From Arabidopsis thaliana (taxonomy: Eukaryota > Streptophyta > Magnoliopsida > Brassicales > Brassicaceae): 64,000 nt of DNA. A model generated the notes under the pieces. That model did no database searches, had not been told where the DNA came from, and saw only the letters and a program-made list of their open reading frames with translations. The stretch's first letter is position 1. Every line of letters begins with the position of its first letter. The translations under genes were made by a program, and so were the position numbers. The stretch lies in NCBI RefSeq assembly GCF_000001735.4, contig NC_003076.8, positions 13,147,835 to 13,211,834 on the forward strand, given 5' to 3'. This document shows positions 1 through 10,385 of this stretch, one piece after another.

Positions 1-1091
1 AAATGTCGAGATTAAGCTAGCAGGGTATGAGTGAAATAGTAAGTAAACAAAGCAAGAAAACAGCAGATTGATTGTGTTGTGAAAGATTTAATAAAGAGGT
101 AGGAACAGGGTATTCTCAGGAAACTATTGGTTAGTAGATCTAATAAAAACTAGGTTGTTATCGAACCATTCTTAAACTCAAACTCTAATTATGGAATAGT
201 GGGCGTGCTGCGAAACTCCCTATATCTATAGCTAATAATAACAGGAGAAGTCGAGAAACTATCAACCTAAATATGCATTCTTAACGAGTTCAATTGTTCA
301 TCTTAGTAAATAGGCCGATTCTTATTACACATCTATAAACCAGACTCATCAAATAATAGATCCAACTACAGATACCTATGGCGGGAATATCTATTGTCTG
401 GATTCAAGATCTAGTTAATTACTCTAGATCTAGCATTAGGCATAATTAAAGATGAAGAATTCTACAGATAACCTAGCAAAGGGAGCAATCTACTAAACCA
501 TATAAATCCCTAATGAGAAACCCTATTCCTAATAATCAGGTTACTCAGACATATTGGATGAAGCAAACAACATATTTGAGATAAAAAGCATAAACATAGT
601 AAATAGAGAAAGGGAAAGAAGGGATCTCTTCACTGTATATAGATCTGAATGAAACTCTCAAGAACAATGGATGAATAGCTTATGTCTCTCACAATAGGGT
701 TTTGCAAAGAACTTGATAAAAGAAACTTAGGTCTAAAAACAATATATATAGACCCTAAAAACGTCCAGGGACTAATAATGTAAATAGGGAAACTTCTGGG
801 GCAAACTTGAGCTTCTGTAAACTCGAAAGCGTCTAGGGTTTTTGCTGGGCCGAAACTGGTGTCGATCGACACCAAGAGTGTGTCGATCGACACTCGTCGC
901 TGATTCCTAAACCAAAATCGTCCTTAGCTTCCTTTTCTTTAGATTTTGCTCCAAAATGTCTCCTTATCTCCATTGTTGTCCCACTGCATAGAATACCTGA
1001 AAAGATACTAAAAAGACTCGAGAAATAACATAAAGACTCAAAATCCTATTCCTAAAACATAGATAAAATCGGTGAAAATTGGGTTATATCA
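1..1091 (-). mobile_element. Athila-like LTR (minus strand), continuing beyond the left edge
   Basis: Read on the minus strand, the sequence starts at 1091 with TGATATAACC, an LTR-type TG start, and runs leftward as non-coding DNA. The start matches a second minus-strand LTR beginning at 7712 (TGATATACC), with shared blocks over roughly the first 200 bases. It carries two perfect palindromes at 858-893. The abrupt boundary with Copia coding sequence at 1092 suggests that this element inserted into the Copia gag gene and that its body lies outside the window. Athila-like assignment is by general resemblance of LTR and 3' region; the right-hand AACGT at 1092-1096 would be one target-site copy, but its partner is not visible. 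Confidence 0.55.
858..893. repeat. Two perfect GTCGATCGAC palindromes in the LTR
   Basis: GGTGTCGATCGACACC (858-873) and GTGTCGATCGACAC (880-893) are perfect palindromes separated by six bases. The related LTR at 7480-7712 keeps a decayed version near 7505-7515. They could be protein-binding sites of the LTR, but no function can be read from sequence alone. Confidence 0.8.
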
Positions 1092-4000
1092 AACGTTTCT
1101 TTGATGGACATGATCCTCAAGAAGACCAAAGTAAACTTTTGTATTCAAGTATGGATTCTCAAGGAAGTTACTCAAACAATCGAGATCCAGAAAACAATTC
1201 CAAAGACAGAGGTCGAGGAGGAAGAGGATATCAAAGAGGGAGAGGACGTGGACGTTCATATGGAGGAAGAGATACGTCAAGAGTAATGTGTTTCCGATGC
1301 GACAAGTTAGGTCACTACGCTTCAACATGTCCTGATCGATTGTTAAAGCTACAAGAAACACAAGAACATGATAAAGAAGAGACACTTGAAGCGGATGAGC
1401 TCATGATGCATGAGGTGGTATTTTTAAATGAGAAGAATTGTGTACAAAGCATGTATGAAGCAAACACCGGAGAAGAAAACATATGGTATCTAGATAATGG
1501 AGCTAGCAACCATATGACAGGGGATATAAGGTATTTTTCAACATTGGATGATTCTATTTTAGGCAAAGTTCGTTTCGGAGATGACTCCCTTATCGGCATA
1601 AAAGGAAAATGATCCATTACACTTGTCGACAGAAACGGTGATCAACAAAAAGTATCCAATGTCTATTTCATTCCGGATCTTAAGAGCAACATCATCAGTT
1701 TAGGACAAGCTACAGAATCAGGCTGCAACATTATGATGAAAGGAGATCAACTAACGATGCATGATCGTGATGGGAAACTACTTGTCAAAGCGTGTAGATC
1801 GAAGAATCGTCTTTACAAAGTAAGAATGGGAATAAAAGGAGCTACACGTTTGCACTTAACAACAATAAGTGAATCAAGTAGATGGCATGCAAGGCTAGGA
1901 CATGTGAACTTTGATACAATTAAATCGATGATGCAAAAGGAGTTGGTTCAAGGATTCTCACTTGGAAGCATAGAAAAAGAACTTTGCAGCTCATGTTTAC
2001 TTGGAAAGCAAACAAGACTTGCGTTTCCAAAAGCCACTCTATTTAGAGCTGCCAAGATTCTTCAACTAGTCCATGGTGATCTATGTGGTCCTATAACGCC
2101 AAGCACAACTGCAGGAAATAGGTATGTATTTGTGCTCATTGATGATCATTCTAGGTACATGTGGACTATTCTGTTAAAAGAAAAGAGTGAAGCTTTTAAC
2201 AAGTTTAGAAAGTTCAAGAGTCTCGTGGAACAAGAGTCAGGAGCAAGAATACAAACTTTCAGAACAGATAGAGGAGGAGAGTTCGTTTCACAAGAGTTCA
2301 ACAATTTCTGTCAAGAATCAGGAATAAAGCGACACCTTACAGCTCCATACACCCCTCAACAGAACGAAGTAGTTGAGAGAAGAAACAGAACCCCATTAGA
2401 AATGACAAGAAGTATTATGAAGCACATGCAGATGCCAAATTATTTATGAGGAGAAGGAATCATGCACTCTACGTACTTGTTGAACATGATAGCTACAAGA
2501 TCTCTACAAGACAAAACTCCATATGAAGCTTTTCAAAAGAAGAAACCAAACATTGAACATCTCAGGATATTCGGTTGTATTGGATATGCGAAGGTGGAAA
2601 CACCACACTTGAAGAAGCTAGATGATAGATCACGGATTCTAGTTCATCTAGGCATAGAACCGGGCTCTAAGGCATATCGATTGTTTAATCCTGAGAATCA
2701 AAAGGTTGTAGTAAGTCGGGATGTCGTATTTGATGAGACAAAGAGTTGGAATTGGAACCATAAAGACGCGGAACACAGTCACAACGGAAACTTCAGTCTC
2801 ACAATTGGACAGTTTGGAAATCACGAGATTGAAAACGAGGCTGAGATAGAGGAAACAGAACATCATGAAGAACCGAACACGTCGAGAACACTGAAGAAGA
2901 CAATGACAAAAATGATGAGTTTCAGTTATCATTAGACAACAATTCAACAGGAGTAGAAAACCAAGTTGTGGCTCAACCAGATTTGCGAAGATCAACAAGA
3001 CAAAGTTTCAAGCGAAAATATCTCGATGATCATGTGCTGCTCGCAGAAGAAGAGGGAGAGAGACTTCTGTTATGTCTGAATCATGAACCCTTTGACTTTA
3101 ATGAAGCAAAAGAATCCAAAGAGTGGATACAAGCATGTGAAGAAGAGATCCATTCTATCACTAAGAATGATACTTGGAATCTTATGGAACTTCCACTAGG
3201 AGTTAAACCAATTGGTTTAAAGTGGGTATTCAAGATTAAACGCAACTCAGACGGAAGCATCAATAAGTATAAGGCTCGACTTGTAGCAAAGGGTTATGTG
3301 CAGAAATATGGAGTCGACTTTGAGGAAGTGTTTGCTCCTGTAGCCCGGATTGAAACAATGCGTCTCCTTGTCAACCTTGCAGCGTCGAATGGTTGGGAGA
3401 TACATCATCTTGATGTTAAGACAGCCTTCCTTCATGGTGAGTTAAAGGAAACTGTTTATGTCACTCAACCGGAGGGATTCAAGGAGAAAGGTCATGAAGA
3501 TAAAGTCTACAAACTCAACAAAGCGTTGTATGGTTTACGGCAAGCACCAAGGGCATGGAACAATAAGTTGAATCGAGTTCTTAAAAAGCTTAAATTTGAA
3601 AAATGTTATTAAGAACCATCGGTTAATCGTAAGGTAATGAGTGAGAATATTACTCTTTTAGTGGCTGTGTATGTAGATGATCTCTTTGTTACGAGAACAA
3701 ACACCAAGATCATTGATGATTTTAAAAGAGAGATGTCATCCAAGTTTGAGATGAGTGACCTTGGAAAGCTAACCTATTATCTTGGAATTGAGGTATGTCA
3801 ACATGAAGAAGGAATAACACTAACTCAACACCGGTATGCTAAACGTATCTTAGAAGAAGCTGGAATGTTAGATTGTAACTTGGTTCACACACGAATGGAG
3901 TCGGGTTTATAATTAAGCAAATCTGTAGAAGAAAATGATATTGATGCCACGAGATTCAGAAAGAATGTGGGTTGTCTTCGTTATTTGTTACATACAAGAC

Positions 4001-4665
4001 CAGACTTAAACTATTGTGTAGGAATTCTAAGCCGTTATATGCAAAAACCAAAGGAGTCTCACAGAGCTGCTATGAAACAATGTTTAAGGTATGTAAAAGG
4101 CACCACTACACTTGGTTTAACATATGGGCGTTTCACTTCTACGATGCCAAAGCTGGTAGGCTACAATGATAGTAGTCATAATGTTGACCGCGATGATGGA
4201 AGAAGCACGGCTGGTTACATATTCTATCTTGGAGAAAGCTCAAGTCTGATTTCTTGTTGTTCACAGAAGCAAGACACTGTGGCTATGTCATCTTGTGAAG
4301 CAGAATTCATGGCTGGAACAGAAGCAGCAAGACAGGCGATATGGCTTCAAGACTTGCTTTATGAGGTCATTGGTTTACCGTGTGAGACGGCTGTAGTTCG
4401 AATCGACAACAAGTCGGCTATTGCTTTAAAGAAAAATCCACTGTTTCATGGGCGCAACAAACACATTCACAGAAGATATCACTTCATAAGAGAGTGTGTT
4501 GAGAATGGACACATTGAGGTGGAGTATGTTCCCGGAGACATACAAAAGGCGGACATCTTGACTAAGGCACTTGGAAGAGTTAAGTTTCAAGTGATGAGGA
4601 GTCTCATTGGTGTTCAAGATTTGGAGAAGAGTGAGTTCAGGCTTAAGGGGGAGAATGTTGATTAA
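1092..4665 (+). pseudogene. Copia gag-pol polyprotein, decayed
   Basis: This is a retrotransposon polyprotein broken by several lesions. Visible domains in order: a CCHC knuckle (CFRCDKLGHYASTC, about 1288-1330), a protease motif DNGASNHM (about 1493-1516), an integrase zinc region and core (WHARLGH near 1882; D residues in VHGDLCG and TDRGGEF), RT with TAFLHGEL and YVDD (about 3670), and RNase H (CEAEFMAG, DNKSAIAL). In-frame stops lie at 1610, 2447, 3610 and 3910, and the frame shifts near 2870-2890. The 5' end is missing. With four stops and a frameshift it cannot make a working polyprotein. The lineage within Copia is not determined. Confidence 0.9.
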
Positions 4666-4990
4666 GCTTGAAGAAGACTTAAGCAATAAGTCATTCATTT
4701 ATTTAAGATATAAGGAGATCCTTGTAATTCTAGGAGTTATCTAGAATATTCATTAGGAGTTATCTAATGATTAGGATAATGTTGAATCTCTATTATATAA
4801 GGAGTTATTGAGATGTGATAACCCTTATGAGCTTTGAGAGAGATTGTGAGATTGAGAGCTTTAGGTTTTGAGCTATTTTCCTAAAGTAATAAAGAGAGTA
4901 TTTCTTTATATATTGAGTTCATAATCTTTCTTAAACTCTAGAGTTTATTGGATATTTGATGTCCGTATATCCGTTATAATTCGGATAATC
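4656..4990 (+). repeat. Copia 3' LTR
   Basis: The LTR starts TGTTGATTAAGC directly after the purine tract and overlaps the end of the pol reading frame (stop at 4663-4665). A TATA-like TATATAA lies at 4794-4800. The right end is uncertain; sequence from about 4990 to 5195 is AT-rich with no gene that I can recognise. Confidence 0.65.
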
Positions 4991-5195
4991 GGTCGGAAAA
5001 TTCAAAACATTCCCAAGATAGTTGTAATATTTCATAAAATATGTTTTACTTAAACTCTGTTCTGCTCAAATTAGACTTTGCATAGTTGTGAAGCATTATT
5101 TGCTCAGGCTAGACTAGACTTTTCAGGAAACAAACATGAAAAAAAATGTTAATAACCTCCCTTATGTTTTCCTAGTAATAATATCCCATCTTGTA

Positions 5196-5643
5196 AGTGG
5201 CGTCTTGATACAAACAACAATCTTAAGAAAGTTCATCGTTATACTGATGTCAAGGATAACAAGTGAATGAACATTTAAGAGAATGTCCCTACAATCAATT
5301 TATACTTCTATTTGTACTTCTACAATAGATGTTTGGCTTATAGAAAAAATGTTTAATGAATTAAACTTCACTGACGTTCTATTGCTCGACTTCTACGTAG
5401 TAGACACGAATACATGATAGCATTTAAAAGTTCTTAAGCAATATCAAACACAGACCGGAAAATAATTATCTTGGGATCAAAGCAATTTTCCAACTTGGTA
5501 TTTAGTAACAGAAACTTTGAGATAGTTGTAGAAGACATTATCTTAAACATACTTTCACTTGTTATTTTTGATAAATGAACTAATCCCCAAAAATAAATAG
5601 ATGAGGATTCTTAAATTTGTTGTTTGTATCAAAAGACGTCACA
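5196..5643. mobile_element. Small TIR element (MITE-like), 448 bp
   Basis: The two ends are inverted repeats: GTGGCGTCTTGATACAAAC on the left and, on the opposite strand at the right, GTGACGTCTTTTGATACAAA; the match continues through CAACAA.TTTAAGAA, about 35 bases. TA flanks both sides (5194-5195, 5644-5645), consistent with a TA or TAA duplication. There is no coding capacity. The superfamily (Harbinger-like or Mariner-like) cannot be settled by eye. Confidence 0.6.
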
Positions 5644-5705
5644 TAAAGTTTTATTCACCAGAAACTCGATGAACATACAATAGAAAAATAAATTGTGCGT
5701 AGACG

Positions 5706-6053
5706 TCGAAACGCTGGAAGAAGAGGCAAAAGAAAGAGAAGGTGTAGACTACTCTCAACTAAAGCTAAATGAAGAGCTTATTGCTGGTGGCAGCTGGTGA
5801 CAGAATGGCAAACCCCAGCCAGTTTGAGGGTTCAATGATGTTGCCACTGTGCCCAAACATGTTCCAGCAGCAACTCAACATCATTGAGTTTAATCAGCAA
5901 CAACCACTAAACCCAAACACGTTCCATAAACAATGCAACATCAATGAGTTCAATCAGCAGCAACCATTGGATCTAAAGATGTTCCAACAACAATTTAACA
6001 TCAATCAGTTCAACAAGCAACACCGAAACCAAGATTTTTATGGACAACTCTAA
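5706..6053 (+). pseudogene. Q/N-rich gene fragment, possibly MADS-box type I C-terminus (left arm)
   Basis: The frame opens in a charged stretch (LEEEAKERE ... YSQLKLNEELIA) and, after a break near 5795-5815, continues as a repeated Q/N-rich tail with units like MFQQQLNI.EFNQQQPL repeated about three times, ending DFYGQL at 6053. I recognise a general likeness to C-terminal tails of type I M-gamma MADS-box proteins (AGL/PHERES group). There is no MADS domain in the window, so the identity is tentative. An internal stop or frameshift separates the two parts, so it is not a functional gene. Confidence 0.4.
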
Positions 6054-6758
6054 GGAAGTTGACGTGGATTTGGGAATCATATTTATGTAAGGATTGAAGA
6101 TTTATTCAAGTTGTTTTAGTTTACGTTTAAAAGGTCAGGTTAAGAGAGAAGCAAATCTATCTAATTGTTCTTCTTAGATAGATCCGTGAGAGGGTTCAGA
6201 CTATTGTGACCTTTTTTTTTTTTTCAAAAATGTTGAGCTTTTCTATTGAGACTTTTTTTTCTATTTTATTCAATTTGTTAAATTTCATTGAAAAATAATA
6301 TGAAAGTAGTCTTCTGAAATGTTCTTTTTCCGACTAGTTGATGATTGCTTTGGTCAACGTTTCAAAGAATCATAATTTGCTTTAGTTCCTCCTTGAAGAA
6401 AAGGTCAACAAAAGGAAGAATTAAAGGAAAATGTGACTCTTTGGAACATTGACCAAAGCAATCATCGAATAGTCGGAAAGAAGGAACATCCGAGAAGACT
6501 ACTTTCATGTTTTTCTATGAAATTTAACAAATTGGATAAAATATAGATAAATCTCAATAAAAAGGAAAAAGCTTTATTGAAAGAAAAAAATCTGTCACAG
6601 TTGTTTCAACCCTTTCACGGTTAAAATCATATATCTATCTAAGCGTAACAGTTAGATAGATTTGTCACTCTCTCAACTTGACCTTTTAAACATAAAACTA
6701 AAACAACTTGAATAAATCTTCAATCCTTGAACCAATAGGATTGCCAAATCCACCTCAA

Positions 6759-7140
6759 CATCCTAAGGGTTGTCCATAAAAATCTTGGTTTGGCTGCTCC
6801 TGGTTGAACTCAATGATGTTAAGTTGTTGTTGAAGCATGTTTGGGTCCAATGGATGCTGCTAATTGAATTCATTTGATGTTGCATTGTTGATAGAACATG
6901 TATGGGTCCAATGGTTGTTGCTGATTGAACTCATTGATGTTGAGTTGTTGCTGGAACATGTTTGGGTCTAATGGTTGCATTATTGAACCCTCGAACTGGC
7001 AGGGGTTTGTCATTCCCTCACCAGCTTAATACTGTTTACTTCAGCGATGAGTTCTTCATTTAGCTTCAGTTGAGAGTAGTTTACACTCTGTCGTTCCTTT
7101 GCCTCCTTTTCTAGCATTTCGATTTCTGCACACAATTGAT
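6759..7140 (-). pseudogene. Q/N-rich gene fragment, possibly MADS-box type I C-terminus (right arm)
   Basis: This is the reverse-complement partner of the left-arm fragment. It begins with the same charged stretch (EIEMLEKEAKERQ, SQLKLNEELIAE), then breaks, and continues as the Q/N-rich repeats with first an extra unit and then frame disruptions, finishing in DFYGQP-like sequence near 6770. As in the left arm no MADS domain is present. It is tail-to-tail with its partner about the palindrome centre near 6405. Confidence 0.4.
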
Positions 7141-7299
7141 TTTTGTATTCCTAGTTCATTAGGTTTCTTGTGTATTTTGTTAGATTTTATTAAATCGTAT
7201 GTTTCTTTTTCTTCTTCTCTCACTGAAAAAATATTTCAAAATTGAATTAATGTAGCGGACAATGAACTGATGGACGGACTATCATCCTAGACTATGGTT

Positions 7300-7301
<2 letters not shown>

Positions 7302-7362
<61 letters not shown>
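7302..7362. repeat. (AT)n microsatellite
   Basis: About 30 uninterrupted AT units. The surrounding DNA, 7166-7301, is AT-rich with no gene or repeat that I recognise. Confidence 0.98.
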
Positions 7363-7366
<4 letters not shown>

Positions 7367-7379
7367 CTTAAAAACGTGC

Positions 7380-7712
7380 ACATACTTCTTTGAATATAGG
7401 CAGAATTTCTAAGGCGAATCTACAAATATGCAAATCTTCAATACTTTAATAAAACGCGAAATCGAATTGTCGTCAAATATTAGTGTCAAGCGTCACCAGG
7501 GGTGGTGTTGATCGACAGTTACGCCAATTTTGGTCTCTGGATTGCTTCTGCAACATAAGTCCTCTGTTTTGCTCCTAAATTCTCCATAATCTCCAAATAC
7601 ATCTCAAACGTATAAAACCTGGAAAGTACTAGAAATGACTCTAGAAATAACAAAAAGACTCTAAAACCAGTACCTAAATCATTACTAAAATCGGTAAAAA
7701 TCGAGGTATATC
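7380..7712 (-). mobile_element. Athila-like 3' LTR fragment (minus strand)
   Basis: On the minus strand it starts TGATATACC at 7712 and shares the start and following blocks with the LTR at 1-1091. It loses recognisable homology after about 230-330 bases, near the AT microsatellite. Sequence just upstream on the same strand (7713-8164) is a retroelement 3' internal region, so this is the 3' LTR of a truncated minus-strand element. Confidence 0.5.
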
Positions 7713-8164
7713 ATCCTGCGAATAAGTTAGCACATTTGAATGGTAATTTTGATCATATGATAGGTTCATCGTTCCCTACATCATCTTTGGCCCAATGATA
7801 CTTTGAAAACAAAAAAAAATGTTTTGTTAAAACGTATTGATGTAAAAGTGGAAAAGGTCTCAACTCAACAAAATAAAGAGTAGCATTAGTAGTAAAGGAT
7901 TCATTAACCCCCAGACTTAAATCACACTACCTTTGGTAGGAAAAATAAACATAGGGATGACTCTGTAAGAAAGATAAGTTAAGAACAATGTCACTTTGAT
8001 TGTGGAGGCAAACCGTATGATGTTTCTACTTGCTTAACAACGACTTAGCTCGGCTTAGTTTGGTCAAATTCCAAGATATAAATCTCTATTCGCATCTTCC
8101 TTGAAACAAAAAATAAACTAAAACCATCAATAGTATTAACAAAACATAATAAATAAAAACATAC
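7713..8164 (-). mobile_element. 3' internal region of a minus-strand Athila-like element
   Basis: Read on the minus strand this non-coding stretch is homologous to plus-strand 41560-42056 inside the large Athila-like element; shared blocks include TTTCAAGGAAGATGC, GACATTGTTCTTAAC and GATGTAGGGAACGATGAACC. It contains the purine tract AAGTCTGGGGG. The large plus-strand Athila-like element inserted immediately to its right, at 8164/8165. Confidence 0.6.
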
Positions 8165-8461
8165 TGATAACATCGTATTTTAGCACACTTTTACTATGTT
8201 TTTTTTAGGTTTTCCATGGAAAAATCAGGAGTTAATGGATACTTCAAGGCATATTTCGAGTATTTGAGCTTCAAGGAAGAATAATGAGTTTTTATGCAAA
8301 AAGAAGTAGAAGTCGACAAAAATCCGTTTCAAGACAATTTTTGTGCCTCAGATGAAGACGTTCAAAAGTTATGGCCCGAAGAGTGAAGACATGTCCTAGA
8401 ATCGCGGTTTTGGAAATAATCAATCTAAAACCGCCGACCGAAGAGACTTGAACCCGGGCAA
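8165..8461 (+). repeat. Athila-like 5' LTR, first part
   Basis: It aligns with 43191-43560 of the 3' LTR but lacks an internal block of about 85 bases present there around 43360-43445. It ends at ACCCGGGC, where element A begins. The LTR resumes at 18670. Confidence 0.85.
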
Positions 8462-10177
8462 GAAAAAAGGGCAAGAGAAGAAGAAGAGAGAATGGTGCGT
8501 GAAATGAGAGGAATGGCCGAGTATTAATAATTCGCGGAAGCCAGAGAAGAGCCCAAGTCTCGAAAATGTGGAGCCGAATCCATTCGGGCAGAGACGACTT
8601 GGTGAGCAAGTTTTGTCCCGAGCGATGCAAGCCAACTTCGAACCCACGCCTTAGCCAACTTGGAGCCGAATCCACCCGGGCGAGCCAACTTGGTGAGCAA
8701 GTTTCATCCCAAAGCCGACTTAGTGACCAAGTCTCATCCCACTCCATATGTCCGAACCTTGAGCCTATAAATAGGACCTTAACCCCCTTAGTTAAACCTT
8801 AGAAGCTTTCGCACCAAAACTCTGCCCAAACCGAGAGAGAAAGAAAGATCGTCTGAACCTTAAAACCACCCAAGAGAGAGAGAGATCGTCCGAACCCTTA
8901 ACCCGAGAGAGAGAGAGAGAGTCCAAGCTAGAGATCGTCGAGCCTTAGGATAGTCCGAGAGAGTGAGTTCCGGTTTTTGTTTTGCATGTTTGATTTTCCT
9001 TCTTGCATGTTCTCGATTCTCCCTTCTCTTAGTTTTGTGGTTGTTGTGGTTGAGTTTGTTGAGGTTGTTAACCGAATAGCTAGGATTGTTGAAACCGAAG
9101 CACCTTCCCCTATAGGAGTGGTTGTGATAGAATAGCACCATTCGCTTGAGAGGGATGGTTGCGTTGTCAAGACATTACTCGCTAGTATTCGGGAGACTTT
9201 TAGAGAGAAGTTTATGAACATGTGTGTTGAAAACGAACCGCATGTTTCATAGTGTTGATTGGAAGATCGTAGTGTGTGGAGCTTGGAGAGTATCCAAGTT
9301 AACGACATAAGCATGCTACGGTTAAGTGGGATGTATCTGACCTTGCCTTGTGATTCCGTTCTTTCGTGGGGTGTGCTTGACGAGATGCAAGTGACCTCAA
9401 GGGGTTCGAAAGACCCGGAGAGACTGGGTTAGCTACCCAAGGGCCGGTGTCGCTTACACGACGGTGTAGCCAAGGTGATGCTCCGGTTATATGCCTTTGT
9501 GGTTATAATTCGGGTGTTCACGATGTGCTGAGGAAGGCAGTGCATTCGGGTCCTAATTAAAACTTTAAGAAACGTTATCTTCTTGTTGTGTTGTGTGTTG
9601 CTTGCTACCTTCTCTGTGTACTCTGATTATTTATGTTATGCATGTGGGATTATGGGTGGTGATTAGACTAATGTTTCCTTGGGGAACCCGAGCTCATTGA
9701 GTAATGCTAGATTACTCATGACTCTACTTGTTTTGCAGGTAACCTTAGAGGGGATTAGAGGGAGTGGTGAACACTAGGGAACCCGCAGTAGTTTTTCAGT
9801 GTCCTTTTGTATAACTTAAAGTATGTATTTTCGTATCATGTACTTTTGGGCCTCATGCCTTGGCCATAAAAACGATGTTTATGTTGTGATTTTTCCTTGT
9901 ATTTTCGTAACTCTATGATATTGAAATCGGTATTTATTTAAAATTATACGGGTTTCAAACTGATAAAACTTTGTCCGAGTCGACACAACATTTGGGTGAA
10001 GTGAGGGTTGGCAAGCCTAAGTGGATCTCAAATGGGGAAATGAGTAACCTTAAGTGGGCTAAAGATCGGAATGTGTTTCTGAACCTCGGCTACTCTATGG
10101 GAATTCATTTCCATTGTGGTGTCTCCGGGCCGTGCCGGACTGGCCGAGTTCTAGTACGGACCGGGGGCGTTATAACA
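8462..10177 (+). repeat. Element A, first LTR (start deleted)
   Basis: It aligns along its length with 14175-15942. TATAAATA at 8766-8773 is a likely core promoter, followed by GA-rich tracts (8875-8925). The hairpin-forming GAGTAATGCTAGATTACTC is at 9699-9717, followed by TTTTGCAG (9731-9738), a good 3' splice-site match. The end reads GGCGTTATAACA instead of GGCGTTACA, and the primer-binding site that follows (10178-10197) is decayed. Confidence 0.85.
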
Positions 10178-10385
10178 GGAAGGTATATGAGCATGGTTTT
10201 GATGCTTTTGGGATCCGGTTTTTCAAAAGTTTTATCGAGTAAATAGTCGCAAAAGACACATAGGATAATCCGGGTCGTTCACCACTATTAGGATAGAGGG
10301 GGGAAATATTAGAAACCTAAGATCGTTGTTGGATTGGATGCAGATATCAAGGCAAGGGTCGGACGAGAACCAGTAGAGAGATGTG

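Larger units (their letters stand above)
1092..4990 (+). mobile_element. Ty1/copia retrotransposon, 5'-truncated in window
   Basis: The segment holds, in Copia order, a gag zinc knuckle, protease, integrase, reverse transcriptase and RNase H, then a purine tract (4641-4655, gcttaagggggagaa) and a 3' LTR starting TGTTG at 4656. The integrase-before-RT order identifies Copia rather than gypsy. The left part is cut at 1092 by the minus-strand LTR. The 3' LTR end is an estimate because no second LTR is in the window to align. Confidence 0.88.
5670..7165. repeat. Large inverted repeat, two arms of about 730 bp
   Basis: The plus strand from about 5670 to 6400 matches the reverse complement of about 6410-7165 along its whole length, including the Q/N-rich coding remnants and the downstream non-coding part. 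Matched landmarks include the block around 6085-6140 with the complement of 6660-6740, and the block around 6300-6370 with the complement of 6435-6510. The gap at the centre is under about 20 bases, so one transcript would fold into a very long hairpin. The arms differ by scattered substitutions and small indels, so the duplication is not brand new. Confidence 0.85.

Noticed and set aside
8292..8747. Long minus-strand frames in LTR sequence of element A and its host
   Set aside because: They cross the junction of two different transposons and have no recognisable domain.
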